Part shown: one piece after another, positions 23,219-34,955 of the stretch
How positions within the stretch are numbered: the stretch's first letter is position 1
Layout of the letters: every line of letters starts with the position of its first letter
Notes under the pieces: generated by a model
The model's input: the letters and a program-made list of their open reading frames with translations, nothing else
What the model was told of the DNA's origin: nothing
Database searches by the model: none
Program-made: the position numbers and the translations under genes
Origin: Cliona cf. orientalis
Lineage: Eukaryota > Porifera > Demospongiae > Clionaida > Clionaidae
Reading direction: 5' to 3'
Length of the DNA: 64,000 bases
Assembly: GCA_963930775.1 (NCBI GenBank)
Contig: OZ005693.1
Span: forward strand, 5,394,001 to 5,458,000

Positions 23219-24152
23219 TGTCATAAAATTTTGGGGACCCCATGAAATTGGGGACCCCGGGTCCCCATTTTCATTATGATTTTGGGGACCCTTCCGTGAA
23301 TATGGGGACCCCCCAGTTTCATTCGATGTTTATAGTAGAACTTGAAGAATCGGCGGTTGCCATGAATTTACTGGGGTCAGCAGAGCTCATTATTGTTAGG
23401 AGAAGTTAGTGGCTGGCTAGAAAAATATGGCTTAGCCGGCGCTAGCCTAACTTGTATAAAAGTCTGTACACGATGGAAGTAGCGATTTAGCGATCTTTTT
23501 TTGGTAAAGGTCGTCAGCACTTTACAATTGCCTGCAGTCTGAAAAGCCAATCTACTCTTCAGACATTCAAGTTTATATAGTGATTTATGATTGAGCCAGG
23601 GTATCTCTTGTGTATAAATCTACTCTGGCTTGTAACATAACTACTGCTTGTTGGCAGAGTAGCTAGCTAATATCTAGAAACAAAAAAGTGGAATCCAATG
23701 ATGGCCAGATACAGCATGTAACCATAACCCTAGAGCTTGCTAGTCTAGGTGCCAGATCGTACAACTATAGGGTATATGGATCTTCATGACGTTGTATTTG
23801 TATTTCATGGCCGCATGAGTATATCCTTTTTGTGACAGTCTCATTTACAAGGAAGACGTGAAGTGTCTCAGACTAGCTAAGAGCTTGCATGATAGTATTA
23901 TAATAGTTGTACTACAAAATTAGCTAATAGATACCATGCAGGCTGAGTCATGTGCTGTCTAGTCAATGTTTATGCCTACAACTGTATTGCACTGGGGGTC
24001 CCCATTTTCATAAGAGGGTCCCCAAAATCCTATGAAAATGGGGACCCAGGGGTCCCTAAAATATTATGGAAATAGGGACCCGGGTCCCCATTTTTCTATG
24101 AAAATGGGGACCCGGGGTCCCCAATTTGGGGGGTCCCTATTTTCATATGACA
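23219..24152. mobile_element. 934-bp TIR element with GGGGACCC subterminal repeats, CCGG target duplication
   Basis: The ends are TGTCATAAAATTTTGG and the near-inverse TTTTCATATGACA, flanked by CCGG on both sides (23215-23218 and 24153-24156). A related unit (about 25046-25070) shows the uninterrupted site CACGTTCGGGTCAACC. Both ends carry clusters of the palindromic word GGGGACCC / GGGTCCCC alternating with ATTTTCAT, the kind of subterminal repeat a transposase could bind (inference). No transposase ORF. Confidence 0.8.
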
Positions 24153-25628
24153 CCGGGTCAACCGGCTCAAGCCGCGCGCCCCAATATTGTACGCGTATAC
24201 GGAGCATGCGCAGTTTCTCAGTGTGTCCTAGTTCGAATTTATGGCGGCGTATTCGTGAGGGACTCTGGACGTAGTCTCTAAGTTGTTCATTACGTCCAGA
24301 GTCCCAATTAGAAACAAAGAATTCAGCTCTCGCTATGATGAAATTATGATGAAATGATGATGAAACCTATGATGAAAATTATGATGAAACTTATGATGTA
24401 ATTGCTGTGAAACTGTTTCAAAATGTTTAGCGCGCATGAACGGTTGTTGGGACCCAGAATTCGAACCTAGCGTAGAAGAGATCGTGGACTACCCGATGAT
24501 ATCCTTATGGCGTTTCTCTCAGTTCGCTTTCTCTAGCGAGCTCGCTTTCAGGGCAGGGGGATTTCCCTGTTCAGTCGAGCACATGGCAGGTGAAGGTCAA
24601 CCGGCTCAAGCCGCGCGCCCCAATATTGTACGCGTATACGGAGCATGCGCAGTTTGTCGATGTGTCCCAGTTCGAATTTATGGCGGCGTATCCATGAGGG
24701 ACTCTGGACGTAGTCTCTGAGTTGTTCATTACATTACATCCCGAGTCCCAATCCGCAAAAAAGAATTCGGCCGCGCGATGAGTAATTATGACGAAACCTA
24801 TGATGAAACCTATGATGAAATTATTGAAACTATGATGAAATTATGATGAAATTATGATAAAATTGGGGTGAAGACTGCTTCAAAATGTTTAGCGCGCATG
24901 ATAGGGTGTTGGGACCCAGAATTCGAACCTAGCGTAGAGGAGACCGTGGACTATCGATGATATATGGCGATTCTCTCAGTTCGCTTTCTTTAGCGAGCGA
25001 GCTCTCTGGGGGATTTCCCTATACAGTCTAGCACATGGCAGTGGAGGTCACGTTCGGGTCAACCGGCTCAAGCCGCGCGCCCCAATATACACGTGTACGG
25101 AGCATGCGCAGTTTGTCTGTGTGTCCTAGTTCGAATTATGGCGGCGTACAGTAAGCGCGGTGCAATACTTATGAGGGACTTGGGATGTAGTCTCCAAATT
25201 GTTCATTACGTCCAGAGTCCCAATTAGAAAAAAACTATTCGGCCGACCGATGAGGTAATTGTGATGTAAAATATGATGTAAAATATGACGAAAATGCGGT
25301 TAAGACTGTTTCAAAATGTTTAGCACGCATGAAAGCTTGTTGGGGCCCAGAATTCGAGCCTAGCGTAGAAGACATCGTGGACTATCCGATGATATCCTTA
25401 TGGCGTTTCTCTCAGTTCGCTTTCTCTAGCGAGCTCGCTTTCAGGGCAGGGGGATTTCCCTATTCAGTCGAGCACGTGGCAGATGAAGGTCAACCGGCTC
25501 AAGCCGCGCGCCCCAATATTGTACTCGTATACGGAGCATGCGCGGTTTGTCAATGTGTCCTAGTTCGAATTTATGGCGGCTTATTCATGAGGGACTCTGG
25601 ACGTAGTCTCCAAGTTGTTCATTATCTC

Positions 25629-26175
25629 CCCAGTAGCAATTTACTTTTCTGTGGTTATGAGGTAATTGTGGTGTAATCTATGATGAAATTATGATGCAAC
25701 CTATGAGGTAATTATGAAAAATCCAGGGCGCGGAGCCTTTCTGGGACTTGAAAATCAGTAAATATGTAGAGTATCTTACGCGTGTATCCAGCGAATACAT
25801 TACAGCTGAGCGCTACTTTCTCTGAGAAGTACTGTTGGTTGTATTTTCTTGGCTTACGTAATGCCGTGGATAAATAAAGCTAGCCTTGCGCTATATAGCT
25901 ATAGCACGCATCATTGTCACAAGGGGCGCCGGCTGGCCCGCGCGCGACTGCAGCAGCGTGACCAACCTGAAGTTCGGAAGGAATACTGTGCTGTGGAGTT
26001 CATCTCTTTGATTGAAGCATCGAAACCTGTCGCTATCAAGGTTGAGAGTCGATCTTAGACGCCATCTCCATGATTTCTGGGGCGAGCATCGATTGATGTG
26101 TACGCATTCCACTGACGACCTTTTACCACATGCACCATTACACTATGCAGCTAAGTACTGGGGAGATGGTCAAGG
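25629..26175 (+). repeat. Dispersed repeat (ATGAGGTAATT family), copy 3
   Basis: Direct match to 11748-12290 and inverse match to 17248-17780. It follows the tandem array immediately. The ORFs inside are not preserved between copies. Confidence 0.8.
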
Positions 26176-26283
26176 GTTCCGACATTCTTAACCCTAGGCA
26201 ATACCCAAGGGAGCTACAAATCATGCAAATATATCGGACACGCTCACCTAATACTTATGAACTGGGGAGTCTACTGCACATGC

Positions 26284-26670
26284 ATAGTTGCCAAGTTTGT
26301 GAAAATGGAAACCGGGACATTTGACCACACCCACCATTTAAACCACACCCATCATTTAAACCGCACCCACTGCCACTGTATAATCAATAATGATGAGACA
26401 GAACTGAGAATGCAGTAATGTACAAGAATAAAAAAGGTACCGAGTGTGGATAAGTATTATCATGAAGTTAGTGGTCCAATAGTTACTTTGAAGCTCTTTG
26501 GGACACTTGCACACTAGTTGCCTTCTTACTCCTGGACAGTAGCTCCTTTGGCAGTTTGATCTCATCTCATGTGCCACACCCCCAGTCTGGACTGCTCTAC
26601 CGGGACATGACCGGGACAGGAGGCCAAATATCGGGACTGTCCCGGTCAAAACGGGACGGTTGGCAACTAT
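26284..26670. mobile_element. 387-bp TIR element with 8-bp target duplication
   Basis: ATAGTTGCCAA at the left and TTGGCAACTAT at the right are perfect inverses, flanked by GCACATGC on both sides (26276-26283 and 26671-26678). Subterminal CCGGGACA / TGTCCCGG words and a small CCACACCCA(C/T)CATTTAAA tandem lie inside. The 8-bp duplication suggests a hAT-type non-autonomous element. Confidence 0.88.
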
Positions 26671-26678
26671 GCACATGC

Positions 26679-26835
26679 TCGAGCTTCTCTACAGCATGCA
26701 GTGCTGCCAAAGATTAGGATTTTATCCTAATAATATTATTAGGATTTTTGAACATCCATTTTGCTTAATTAGCATATGCAAATTAGGGATATTAGGATTT
26801 TTTTAGCCTTCTACTCCCATAAGTTATCAACTTAC
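26679..26835. other. Short AT-rich spacer
   Basis: Contains TAATAATATTATTA and other short palindromes. No gene. Confidence 0.4.
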
Positions 26836-27542
26836 CGTGGCTCTAAGGACTGAAGGGTAGTCATTGTTTCCACCACTGACAAGATATCCACTATACCATC
26901 ATCTCCAATAGAGGCCTGATATAGGTATACACATCATCAGTTACTGTACCTGATGAACATTCAATTGAAATTGATGATTCATCAGGTACAGAGGTTATAA
27001 TATAAAATTTAATAAATATGATCAGTACTAGAGAACTAATTAGATTCCACTCCATGCAAGTGAGATAGGCATAGGCAGGTGCTAATTGAAGGGATCAATC
27101 TAGTGAGCATAACTCATGCATGCATGTCTAAGTCCGATGGGGGAATGGGGAGGAAAACAGAATGTACTATTTGCATGGCAACTAAGCCAGTTAGCTATCA
27201 ATTGCAAATTAAATCCTTAATTTGATATGATAGTGGAGGTAAGTACTGTATACCAGGAAAGTTTCACAGTGGGATGTTTTCAGTATATATACAATGTCAT
27301 TATATTATTACACATATAATTTTCCTCTGTTCAGCCCTCACAGTTTAGAGCAGCTATCATACTAAATGAAGGGCCAAGAGCCATAGTGGGCCACTAACCC
27401 CAAATTAAATGTGGGGAATTGTCTAAAAAGCCCAAAAATGGACTAAAAACCACACATTGTACTCTACCAAGTTGCTGAAATTTTCAAAAATGTGAATTTT
27501 CTGCAGCTCATGAAACACATTTTAAACATATTTTCAAGATTC

Positions 27543-27561
27543 GGGGGGGGGGGGGGGGGGG
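27543..27561. repeat. G19 homopolymer in pseudogene intron
   Basis: Nineteen consecutive G, lying between the LRR exons at 27676-27759 and 26836-26915 of the minus-strand pseudogene. Similar G or C runs occur near 15906, 48844, 53524 and 61416-61483. Confidence 0.9.
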
Positions 27562-28662
27562 TAATTCAACATTTGTGGGTTAGCCCACTATGGCTCTCAG
27601 CCTTTCATTAATCTTCCACTAAGTTAGCTCCTATAATGTAATAGTTGACAATACCGCCTTAATCGGTGGACTTACTTCAAGTGTTGAAGATTCTTCATTG
27701 TCTTTAAAGCTTCAGAAACAATATGAGCTCCTTCGTCTCCAAGCGAGTTATATCTAAGGCTGTGCAAGAATGATCTCTTAGTGGCAAAGTTATCAATTAT
27801 TACGTAGCATGGAAAGTGTGAGCTCCTGGACATTGGTACCCATGCAAAAACAAGAATTTTTGAGGGTTCAGTTTTGTAGAATCCATTACTCACATAGCTC
27901 TTCTGATATAAACATTGAGGATGGTCACACTATTACATGCACATATATAAAACGGTGTGATAATTATTGGTAATTAACAATGAAAGCAATAGGGATAACT
28001 CTGATTATAGATTAATAAACATCCACGATTATCATACAGCAATCAACTTACTCCAGACTCTTAATAGGATAGACTTGGCCTGGCTTGAATAAAGCATTGC
28101 ACTTGTCTTTATCAATGGAGCAGCTGTTGAGATCTATATCAAAGTTCTCTAGGTGCTTGACACTAGACCAAAACTGTGATTTCCTTAAATTCAGTAGTGT
28201 TTACCATTTCCTACACATATTTATTGGAGGATAGGGCAGAATTTTTGCTAACTTGAATGAAATATGCAGAAAATTTGCTCTATCCTACACATTTCCTACC
28301 TGCACAAAATCCATATTTTCGTCTAGTGTGAGGAAGTACTGCAGTGAAAAGGATTCTACCAGACTAAGTGTGGTTGTTCTTAGGTTCAATTTTGATTCAA
28401 GCTGATCAGCAACCAATTCACACAAAGAGGAGTCTTGAGCCTCATAGAGACAGTGCAGCAGAGAGAGAAGAAGAGCTACATTTGTATGATCAGGATAGTC
28501 AACAGCACACCCTTTTGCTACTTGGACTACAACATCTTTGATTTCTGGTGTCTTCAGTTTGGTGATGGCTGCATAAAATTGAAAAACATGCACTGAATCG
28601 TGGGTTATTGTACATCTGCTTGAACTTTTCTGCCTGCTCATCATTCTGTAGTTTCGTTGCTA

Positions 28663-28730
28663 CGAAGAGGAGGTGTTAAGAGTGACTGGATACAATGTAA
28701 ACTCGTTGATGATAAGGTGGATGAAATAGT
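28663..28730 (+). repeat. 68-bp inverted copy of the pseudogene's own sequence
   Basis: Reads CGAAGAGGAGGTGTTAAGAG at its start and ATGAAATAGT at its end. It is the exact reverse complement of 29669-29736, which encodes part of the pre-NACHT segment. In the pseudogene it separates LLAAVHI from VATKLQ, which are contiguous in the intact paralogue (LLAAIH-MATQLE), so it is an insertion. Confidence 0.9.
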
Positions 28731-30761
28731 ATATGGACGGCAGCCAGTAGTTCTTGAATAGACAAGTGAAGAAAGTTGTATGAATATGATATCCCACCGA
28801 TACTATCAAAACTTTCTACTTTCTGAAGTAGATCAAGTCAGGCTGTTCCAAATGAAAGATAACTTTGTCGATCATAATACCATCACAAGCTAGTTCACAG
28901 AGCTTTTGAAAGTGATTTGAGGAGGTTTGGATAACGATTTAATTTTGGGAATATCAGTGGCACCTGGTTGAGTCCTCCTGAGATAGCAATAAATGCAGTT
29001 GCAAATAAGGTCAGAGAAGATTCCATACTGGGTATCAGGAAGCTCACCATTCCCGCACATAAATAAGTGCACTACAATACTAGCGTTTAATGGGAGGTAA
29101 CAGATGCCTTCAATTTTTGGGTTATTTTTATTCGTTTCAGCAAACTATCAACATCCTTTGGATCATTTTTGAGGCAAAATGCAAAATGAGATCGAAGTTC
29201 TTGCTTGCTGAATCCCAAAATCTCCACACGCAAAGATAAATACTCGTAAAGGTTTACTGAAGATGTTGGCCGAGATGTTGTGATGATGGAGCTTTTACAC
29301 AACTTATTGCCTTTTATGAGATCAAGAATGACTGAGTGTCCTGGATTTTCTATAGTCAGCTCATCCCAACCGTCAAGAACAAACATGATACCTTCACCAT
29401 CACTTGCTATTTCTCTTCTGCTACTTCTCCAACAATATTTTGTAATAAATGAGCAGCTGATTTGGCATTTTGAACAAATAAATCTCGTAGTTTTATCAAA
29501 ATAACCCGCTTGTAGTCTTGAAGCAGCTGCCCATTAGCCCACTGATATCGGATATGAAAAGAAAGAGTGCTCTTCCCGCTACCAGGGGCTCCTTTCACTA
29601 ATACATGTACCTTCAATTGATCTTTTGAGAAAATAATATCTTCCAGTTGAATGGGAACCTTTTGACAAACTATTTCATCCACCTTATCATCAACGAGTTT
29701 ACATTGTATCCAGTCACTCTTAACACCTCCTCTTCGAATTTTTTGTTTTGCTTTAATTATTTCTAGCCTGAATACCTTATACCGGTATTCATCATCAACA
29801 GGAGGCGGCCACTGAGTATCATCAGAGGAGGTGTGTATCTTGGATTTGCATTGTGATTTCAACTCCTTAGCATAATCTTCTAGTGTCACCACCTTGCAAG
29901 TGGCATCAGAAAATGTGCTCTCCACTTATTCAGCTAAGTTTTCAAATCCAACTGTTGGTTGTTTTAGGGCCTCAACCATTGCTGACCATTTGGGTAGAGG
30001 ATTGATTCTTTTCAGCCATAGAATAAGCATATCAGAAAAACATTTGTTTACATTTCCTTGATTTGTTTCATTTATTACATCAAGATCAGTCACTTTCAAT
30101 TTCAGTTCAATTCCGATGTTTTTCCAAGCAACTCATGCATCCCATACTGCTTTACGAACATCACTTAGATCATTTAATGTTAAGTGATCTGGAACATAAT
30201 AATACATTATTTTATACTAAGCTTATAGTGTGGTCAGTAAGTACTGTATCATAATAATTATTAGCTATAGTGTGGTCAGTAAGTATACTATAGATATAGC
30301 AGTGTCATAATCAATCTTGAATTTATTATGACTCACCCACCTTGAGGTTTAGGATTGAGTTCTGCATCTCCAGCCATAAGTAGGTGCACAACTGATACAC
30401 GAATGAAACTTAAAAATTGATAAATAAACAATATTAAGTAACGGAAAATGCTGTAAAGGTACCATAGGCGAAAGAGCTGTCTCTTCATTGTAATATCATG
30501 GTTTTGTCTTTTCCAGATCTTGTCTATCCTGTGTGCTACTCTACGGCAGGTAGCCATACATTGAGAAACACAATAAGAGGCAACTGGGTGACCGCCTTTG
30601 CATCTCCTCCACCTGAGAAGGAGGCACAGCATTTTTTGGAATAGGAAGATCACTAGAATTGCTCGCACACAAGCCATATCGGTATTAGTGACCCAATGTA
30701 GTCCACTACTCTTTTGCAACTTGTGAATGTCTTGAAGAGTGAATCCCATTATTTCTGCCAT

Positions 30762-31098
30762 GGCACAGAGTTGCTGGTCTACTGACTGTGTCGATTTCCT
30801 TAGATGAAGGTTTGGTGGTGGTATGGATGCGCGTTAATCAATCACCCACTGACGGTCACGTGATCACACTTAATCTACCTCTGTTACAATAGATAGCAAA
30901 CTCTAGATCGCTGATATGCAGTCACTGTTACAGTAGAGACTTGATTGCTTGATGACTACCAGTATAAAAACTGTATGAAGAGATAACATGCAGTAATACT
31001 AATAAACATATTACTGGCGACTATTATGATGCAAAAATAAGTATTGTTCTCAATTGCTTTGTCGATTAATGCACATGCGTATACGCACGTGTGGCCCG
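30762..31098. other. Upstream region of the NLR pseudogene
   Basis: AT-rich with no supported gene. This is where the pseudogene's promoter would have been. No TATA-type or initiator element could be assigned. Confidence 0.4.
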
Positions 31099-31236
31099 CT
31101 GTAAAAAATGAATAGTGAACGTCACTAGTCTTGGTAGTGATATCTGTGGCAAAATGCATGTAGTGACCATCACTACATTTTGCCACAGATATCACTACCG
31201 AGTAATGACGTTGACTTCATTATTCATTTATTACAG
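31099..31236. repeat. 138-bp near-perfect hairpin
   Basis: CTGTAA...TTACAG palindrome centred near 31168. The inner stem GGTAGTGATATCTGTGGC is matched exactly by its inverse, with a 4-nt bulge (CATG) and a loop of a few bases. It could be a tiny foldback transposon or a hairpin RNA source; there is no evidence of transcription. Confidence 0.75.
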
Positions 31237-34200
31237 TATACGTTTGGAGACACCTTGAATTGTAGTCACATGGAGGAGAGTATGAATGTAGCTATGGGTA
31301 ATAGGTTAATAACCAATATTTATGATAGCAACTGTGATTTTTAGCTACTAGTTTTCTAACTATATAATATTATGTGTACATTAATTTCCGATCTGCTTCA
31401 AATGCATGAGGCATGCATATTCAGGCTCAAACTTGTATGCAGGATCTAGCTAAATTAATACAAATCTTCCCATGATTAGTAGTACTAACTGAAACGGCAC
31501 ACATGTAATTATAAGCATATCAGAGATGCCATCTGTTGTAAAATCTTACTATTGTGCTCACACAATCTTTATACAAGTTAGTATCAAGAATAAAAAAAAT
31601 TATTCTTGCTAATCGGCATAAACTGCCATACAAGTTTATCAGCTGGTCCACATGCAGTGTATATGACTGGGGGATCCCGGCCGCAACATAATGACATTTA
31701 GCTGTTAACGGAAATCCCAAAAGAGTTGACCACGGGTTGAGGCGTGCACTCAATGATCAGCAAAGTAAGAGCATTAAATTTTATGTATATGTGTATCACA
31801 ATTGAATGCTCCTTATAATAATAACATCATCAAAAAGTATTCTAGTATTATTATAATGGGTTAGCATGCATGAAACCAGAAATTTACCCCATACACCACT
31901 TCCACTATGCAGCTACTGAGGACATGGTCATTTATTGCCCCATAAGAGTATTGTCTGTCTTGCTTGAGTAGCTATCACACGCAGTGCGTCAAGAGAACAG
32001 AGCTGATCAAAGATCTACCCCAACTACCCTGTCAGCATGCACTGGTCTGTTTTGAGGGATGTTGCAATTAGTTATTTTTCATTTCTCTTTCACAGCTAAA
32101 ATAGTGTACATAATTTTCATTGGCCCGTCACTGCTTATTCTAGCTAGCTATATAGCTACCTCCATGATTGTGCAGCTGTTTGTAAGCGGTGATTTGTTCT
32201 TGATGTTGTGTTTGTTATGAATTAGGCTTAAAGGTATATGCAATACCAGAGATCCATCAACAAAGTTTAATGCTGTTACATCACTGGAATGGAAGTTAAA
32301 TAATGGACAGTACTAGTCTAAGAGCAGAATTATTAAATTTAATTGGTGCATGCCAATTGCATTGTATTGCCAAATCATATAATAATATATTATAGCAATA
32401 AATGTCAAATGTGAATGCATAACAATGATCATACTCATGATCATAAGTCTTAATTCCGAGCATCAAGCAAGTGGATGATAATTATTATTATATTATTAAT
32501 ATATAGAGTCTGCATGGCTTAGCATTATAGTTGATGTCTAAAACTACCACATATCCAAGCAATTTGAATTCAAAAATAGTGACCAAACTGCTTTTGTTAT
32601 GTATACATAACAGAAGCATTCGACAAACATCATTCCTTAATATCATTCCTGCATACATGTAGCATAATAATATTATTAGCTATTATGCAATTCACACACT
32701 CAGTGACAAAGTATAAGGACGCAAAAAAATTAATAAGTTTTCAGATGAGTAATCATGCAAATCCACATTTTCCTCCAGTTTCCAACCAATTAATTCTAAG
32801 TGCATTGTTTCAGATGAGTGATCAATTCCATTAATACAGTCTCTGTGGAGGAGTGCCACATAACAGCATTTCCTCTAGTTCCAGCCAATTATCAGCTTCT
32901 AGCTGAGACTACTGAGCGAAATAGGGCATCAGTGACATTGATCATTAATTTAAATGCATAGTGTTTTAATCCACCACCATTCATTCATTTATGTACTTTC
33001 ATAGAGCCCCGTTTGTATATCCATTCCTTACATCGAAGTCTATATTTTTCAGTATTATAATGTCGCAGTTATGTTAGTGAATAGTTGATCGCGCAAAAAA
33101 TAGAAACTCAGAGAAGAAGCGCTATTCGCAGGTGAATAATATTTATTATACCGTTACATATTAAACGCCCATCATTTCTAGCCGAGCCACTGAACAAGGG
33201 TAGCAGACAAGTTTAAGAGCTAGTCTATACATAGAGCACCCGTTTATTATGCATTTAATAATAAGATTCGGAAGTCCATGGTGTTCAGTAGTGTTGGGGT
33301 ATCGGTCGGCCGAAAGCGAATACGTGGCATGCATGCGCGCTTGAATTTCTAGCCGAGACAGTGAAAAAACAAAAACAAAACAAACATTATGCACTATGAT
33401 TAGAGTCACCAAATAGAATCTGATAGGTATTAAATTCAAAGAGGCGACTGTATATATTCCCTGCAGCATCAATGAGGTCACCGGCTGATTGTATGTCTCC
33501 TGCAGCAGCTACCACCATGACGGTGATCCCACACAGTGATTCATTTTTAATTCCACTGTACTATGATAGATGTTTATGCTGACATCAAGGACAATAAATT
33601 TTAGTAGCCAACTATTCCATGGATTAACCCAATCCAGTGAGTCATTCCTAGTTAGCTATCATATTATTATCCTTTTAATCATGCTAATACCATAAAACAT
33701 CATGTTACTCAGCTAAAATATAGGCGATCAAGAAGTGAAGGGCAGAAAAAAGATCTATCCAGGTACTAACAGATTACTAGATTTCTAACAGTATTAACTT
33801 AAACTGTACTGACTAAAATGTCTCATCATCATTACTCTCATGCCCACTGCAGCCCAGCCCTATTTCCAGTGTTTCAGTGTTAGATGCTGCATGCTTTTCG
33901 GTATGAAACCACCAATAAAATAGGGACATGACTATAGAATGAGCTTGCTGATGATCTCACTATACCCTAGGTCATCAATTCTTTCTTTAGTGCCGTCTAG
34001 CTATCCAAACTTGATGGGGCTAACAAGGTCACATGCGTGTGTATGCATGCACATGCAAAATCATGAAAAGCGAGGATTTTGTGTATTGCTTGTTAGTCAA
34101 AAATCAGTGATCTAGGAACCATTAGCTCAACATTAATTAATATTCAGCCTGTGAGTCTTTAATTAATTTGCACATGTAGCCTGATAGATATACTGTTGAT

Positions 34201-34587
34201 ACACAAATTTAATCTCACAGAATTGTTCTTTTACCCTGCAGTGTCGACTCCGATAACCCAAACCACTACTGCACTGTATCTTTCCATGGAATTCGTACAT
34301 GAAGTGCTCTGATTGGTGCATATAATCATTATTTTATAAGCTACTAGTATCTATATAATTGCTGTACAGGCTCATTCCTACGTAGCTAATTACTGTATAC
34401 TGATCTTTTTGCGAGCATTTGACATAATTTAAATTAATACTTGCAAAAAGTTCAGTATACTATAGTTATTATGATAATAATATTATTACATGTATTATGA
34501 TGTTGTGCTGCACTGCAGGGTATGGGAACATCAATTAAAGTTCAACATCACCGTAATACTAAACTTCCTTGCTATTATAATAATTAT
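31237..34587. other. Gene-poor AT-rich region
   Basis: No domain-bearing ORF or paired splice sites were found. Holds a solo end of the ATGAGGTAATT-family repeat (about 31886-31932) and two short related words near 33176 and 33350 (TTTCTAGCCGAG). Minus-strand ORFs such as 33161-33481 look random. Confidence 0.5.
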
Positions 34588-34906
34588 TAACCCTCGGCGC
34601 ATGCGCGAGGGTTACTGTAGTCGTTCTGTGTGTGTGTCTGTCTGTCCGTTACCACGCTAACTGCTACATACCTCGTTTGCGAGTCCAAATTGCGATGTTA
34701 TAAGGTTCCTTATGGCGTTCCAAACTCATAATTTGTGTGGATTTCGTAGAGAACGCTTTGTTCGCTAGTTTTGGAGTCATTTGCTGATTCTAAGCTTCTT
34801 GACTTCTCCGATCTCGGCCCAGCTAACTTTTCGTATAAATAGAACGCTGGGTGTGTCGCGCTATATACGGCATAGGCCTAATAGTTATACGCATGTGCAA
34901 GGGTTA
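34588..34906. mobile_element. TAACCCTCGG-ended repeat, copy 1
   Basis: Starts TAACCCTCGGCGCATGCGCG and ends with the near-inverse GCATGTGCAAGGGTTA. It contains a GTCGTTCTGTGTGTGTGTCT run and TACCTCGTTTGCGAGTCC. A diverged copy with a longer TG run lies at 60714-60900, and short palindromic relatives occur near 17008, 20846, 43230 and 52120. Confidence 0.6.
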
Positions 34907-34955
34907 CGAAGGCGGGGTCAGGGGACATAATATTATTATGGATGAGATGTATTAA

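Larger units (their letters stand above)
22137..25620. repeat. Tandem array of about five TIR-bounded units
   Basis: Head-to-tail units begin at about 22137, 22917, 24291, 24728 and 25205. Each starts TTACGTCCAGAGTCCCAATT (one reads ACATCCCGAGTCCC), runs through an ATGATGAAA-rich segment, GAATTCGAACCTAGCG, CAACCGGCTCAAGCCGCGCG and TATGGCGGCGTA, and ends GGGACTCTGGACGTA, the inverse of the start. The native unit is about 410-480 bp. Units 1 and 2 are lengthened by inserted elements (22443-22765 and 23219-24152). Thus a TIR-type element has become a tandem array. ORFs of 80-115 codons recur in some units but are interrupted in others. Confidence 0.85.
26836..30761 (-). pseudogene. NLR pseudogene (degenerate 2A leader, Death, NACHT, LRR)
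   Basis: Minus-strand relative of the gene at 0.4-5.7 kb. The leader exon is 30761-30341 (starts MAEIMGFTLQDI, hydrophobic segment, ends GDAELNPKPQG; phase-1 donor as in the intact gene). Death plus NACHT follow from 30188, with Walker A GAPGSGKST (about 29592-29566) and Walker B IMFVLDGWDEL (about 29386-29352). Then come LSLLHCLYEAQDSSLCELV (near 28450) and LRR exons 27759-27676 (84 nt, canonical) and 26915-26836 (80 nt). Lesions: TGA at 30135-30133 and TAA at 29928-29926 inside the Death/linker region, frameshifts near 29400 and 29100-29075, and a 68-bp inverted insertion at 28663-28730. The Death domain is in the same exon as NACHT, unlike the intact gene. Not expected to make a functional sensor. 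Confidence 0.85.

Noticed and set aside
22137..25620. CRISPR array
   Set aside because: Units are several hundred bp with inverted ends, and the genome is eukaryotic. No short repeat-spacer pattern is seen.
24436..25676. Recurrent 94-115-codon ORFs in the tandem array
   Set aside because: They run across the ends of the TIR units, and the same frame is broken in sister units, so they look like repeat sequence rather than genes.
33161..33481. 106-codon minus-strand ORF
   Set aside because: No domain, no splice partners, low-complexity composition.
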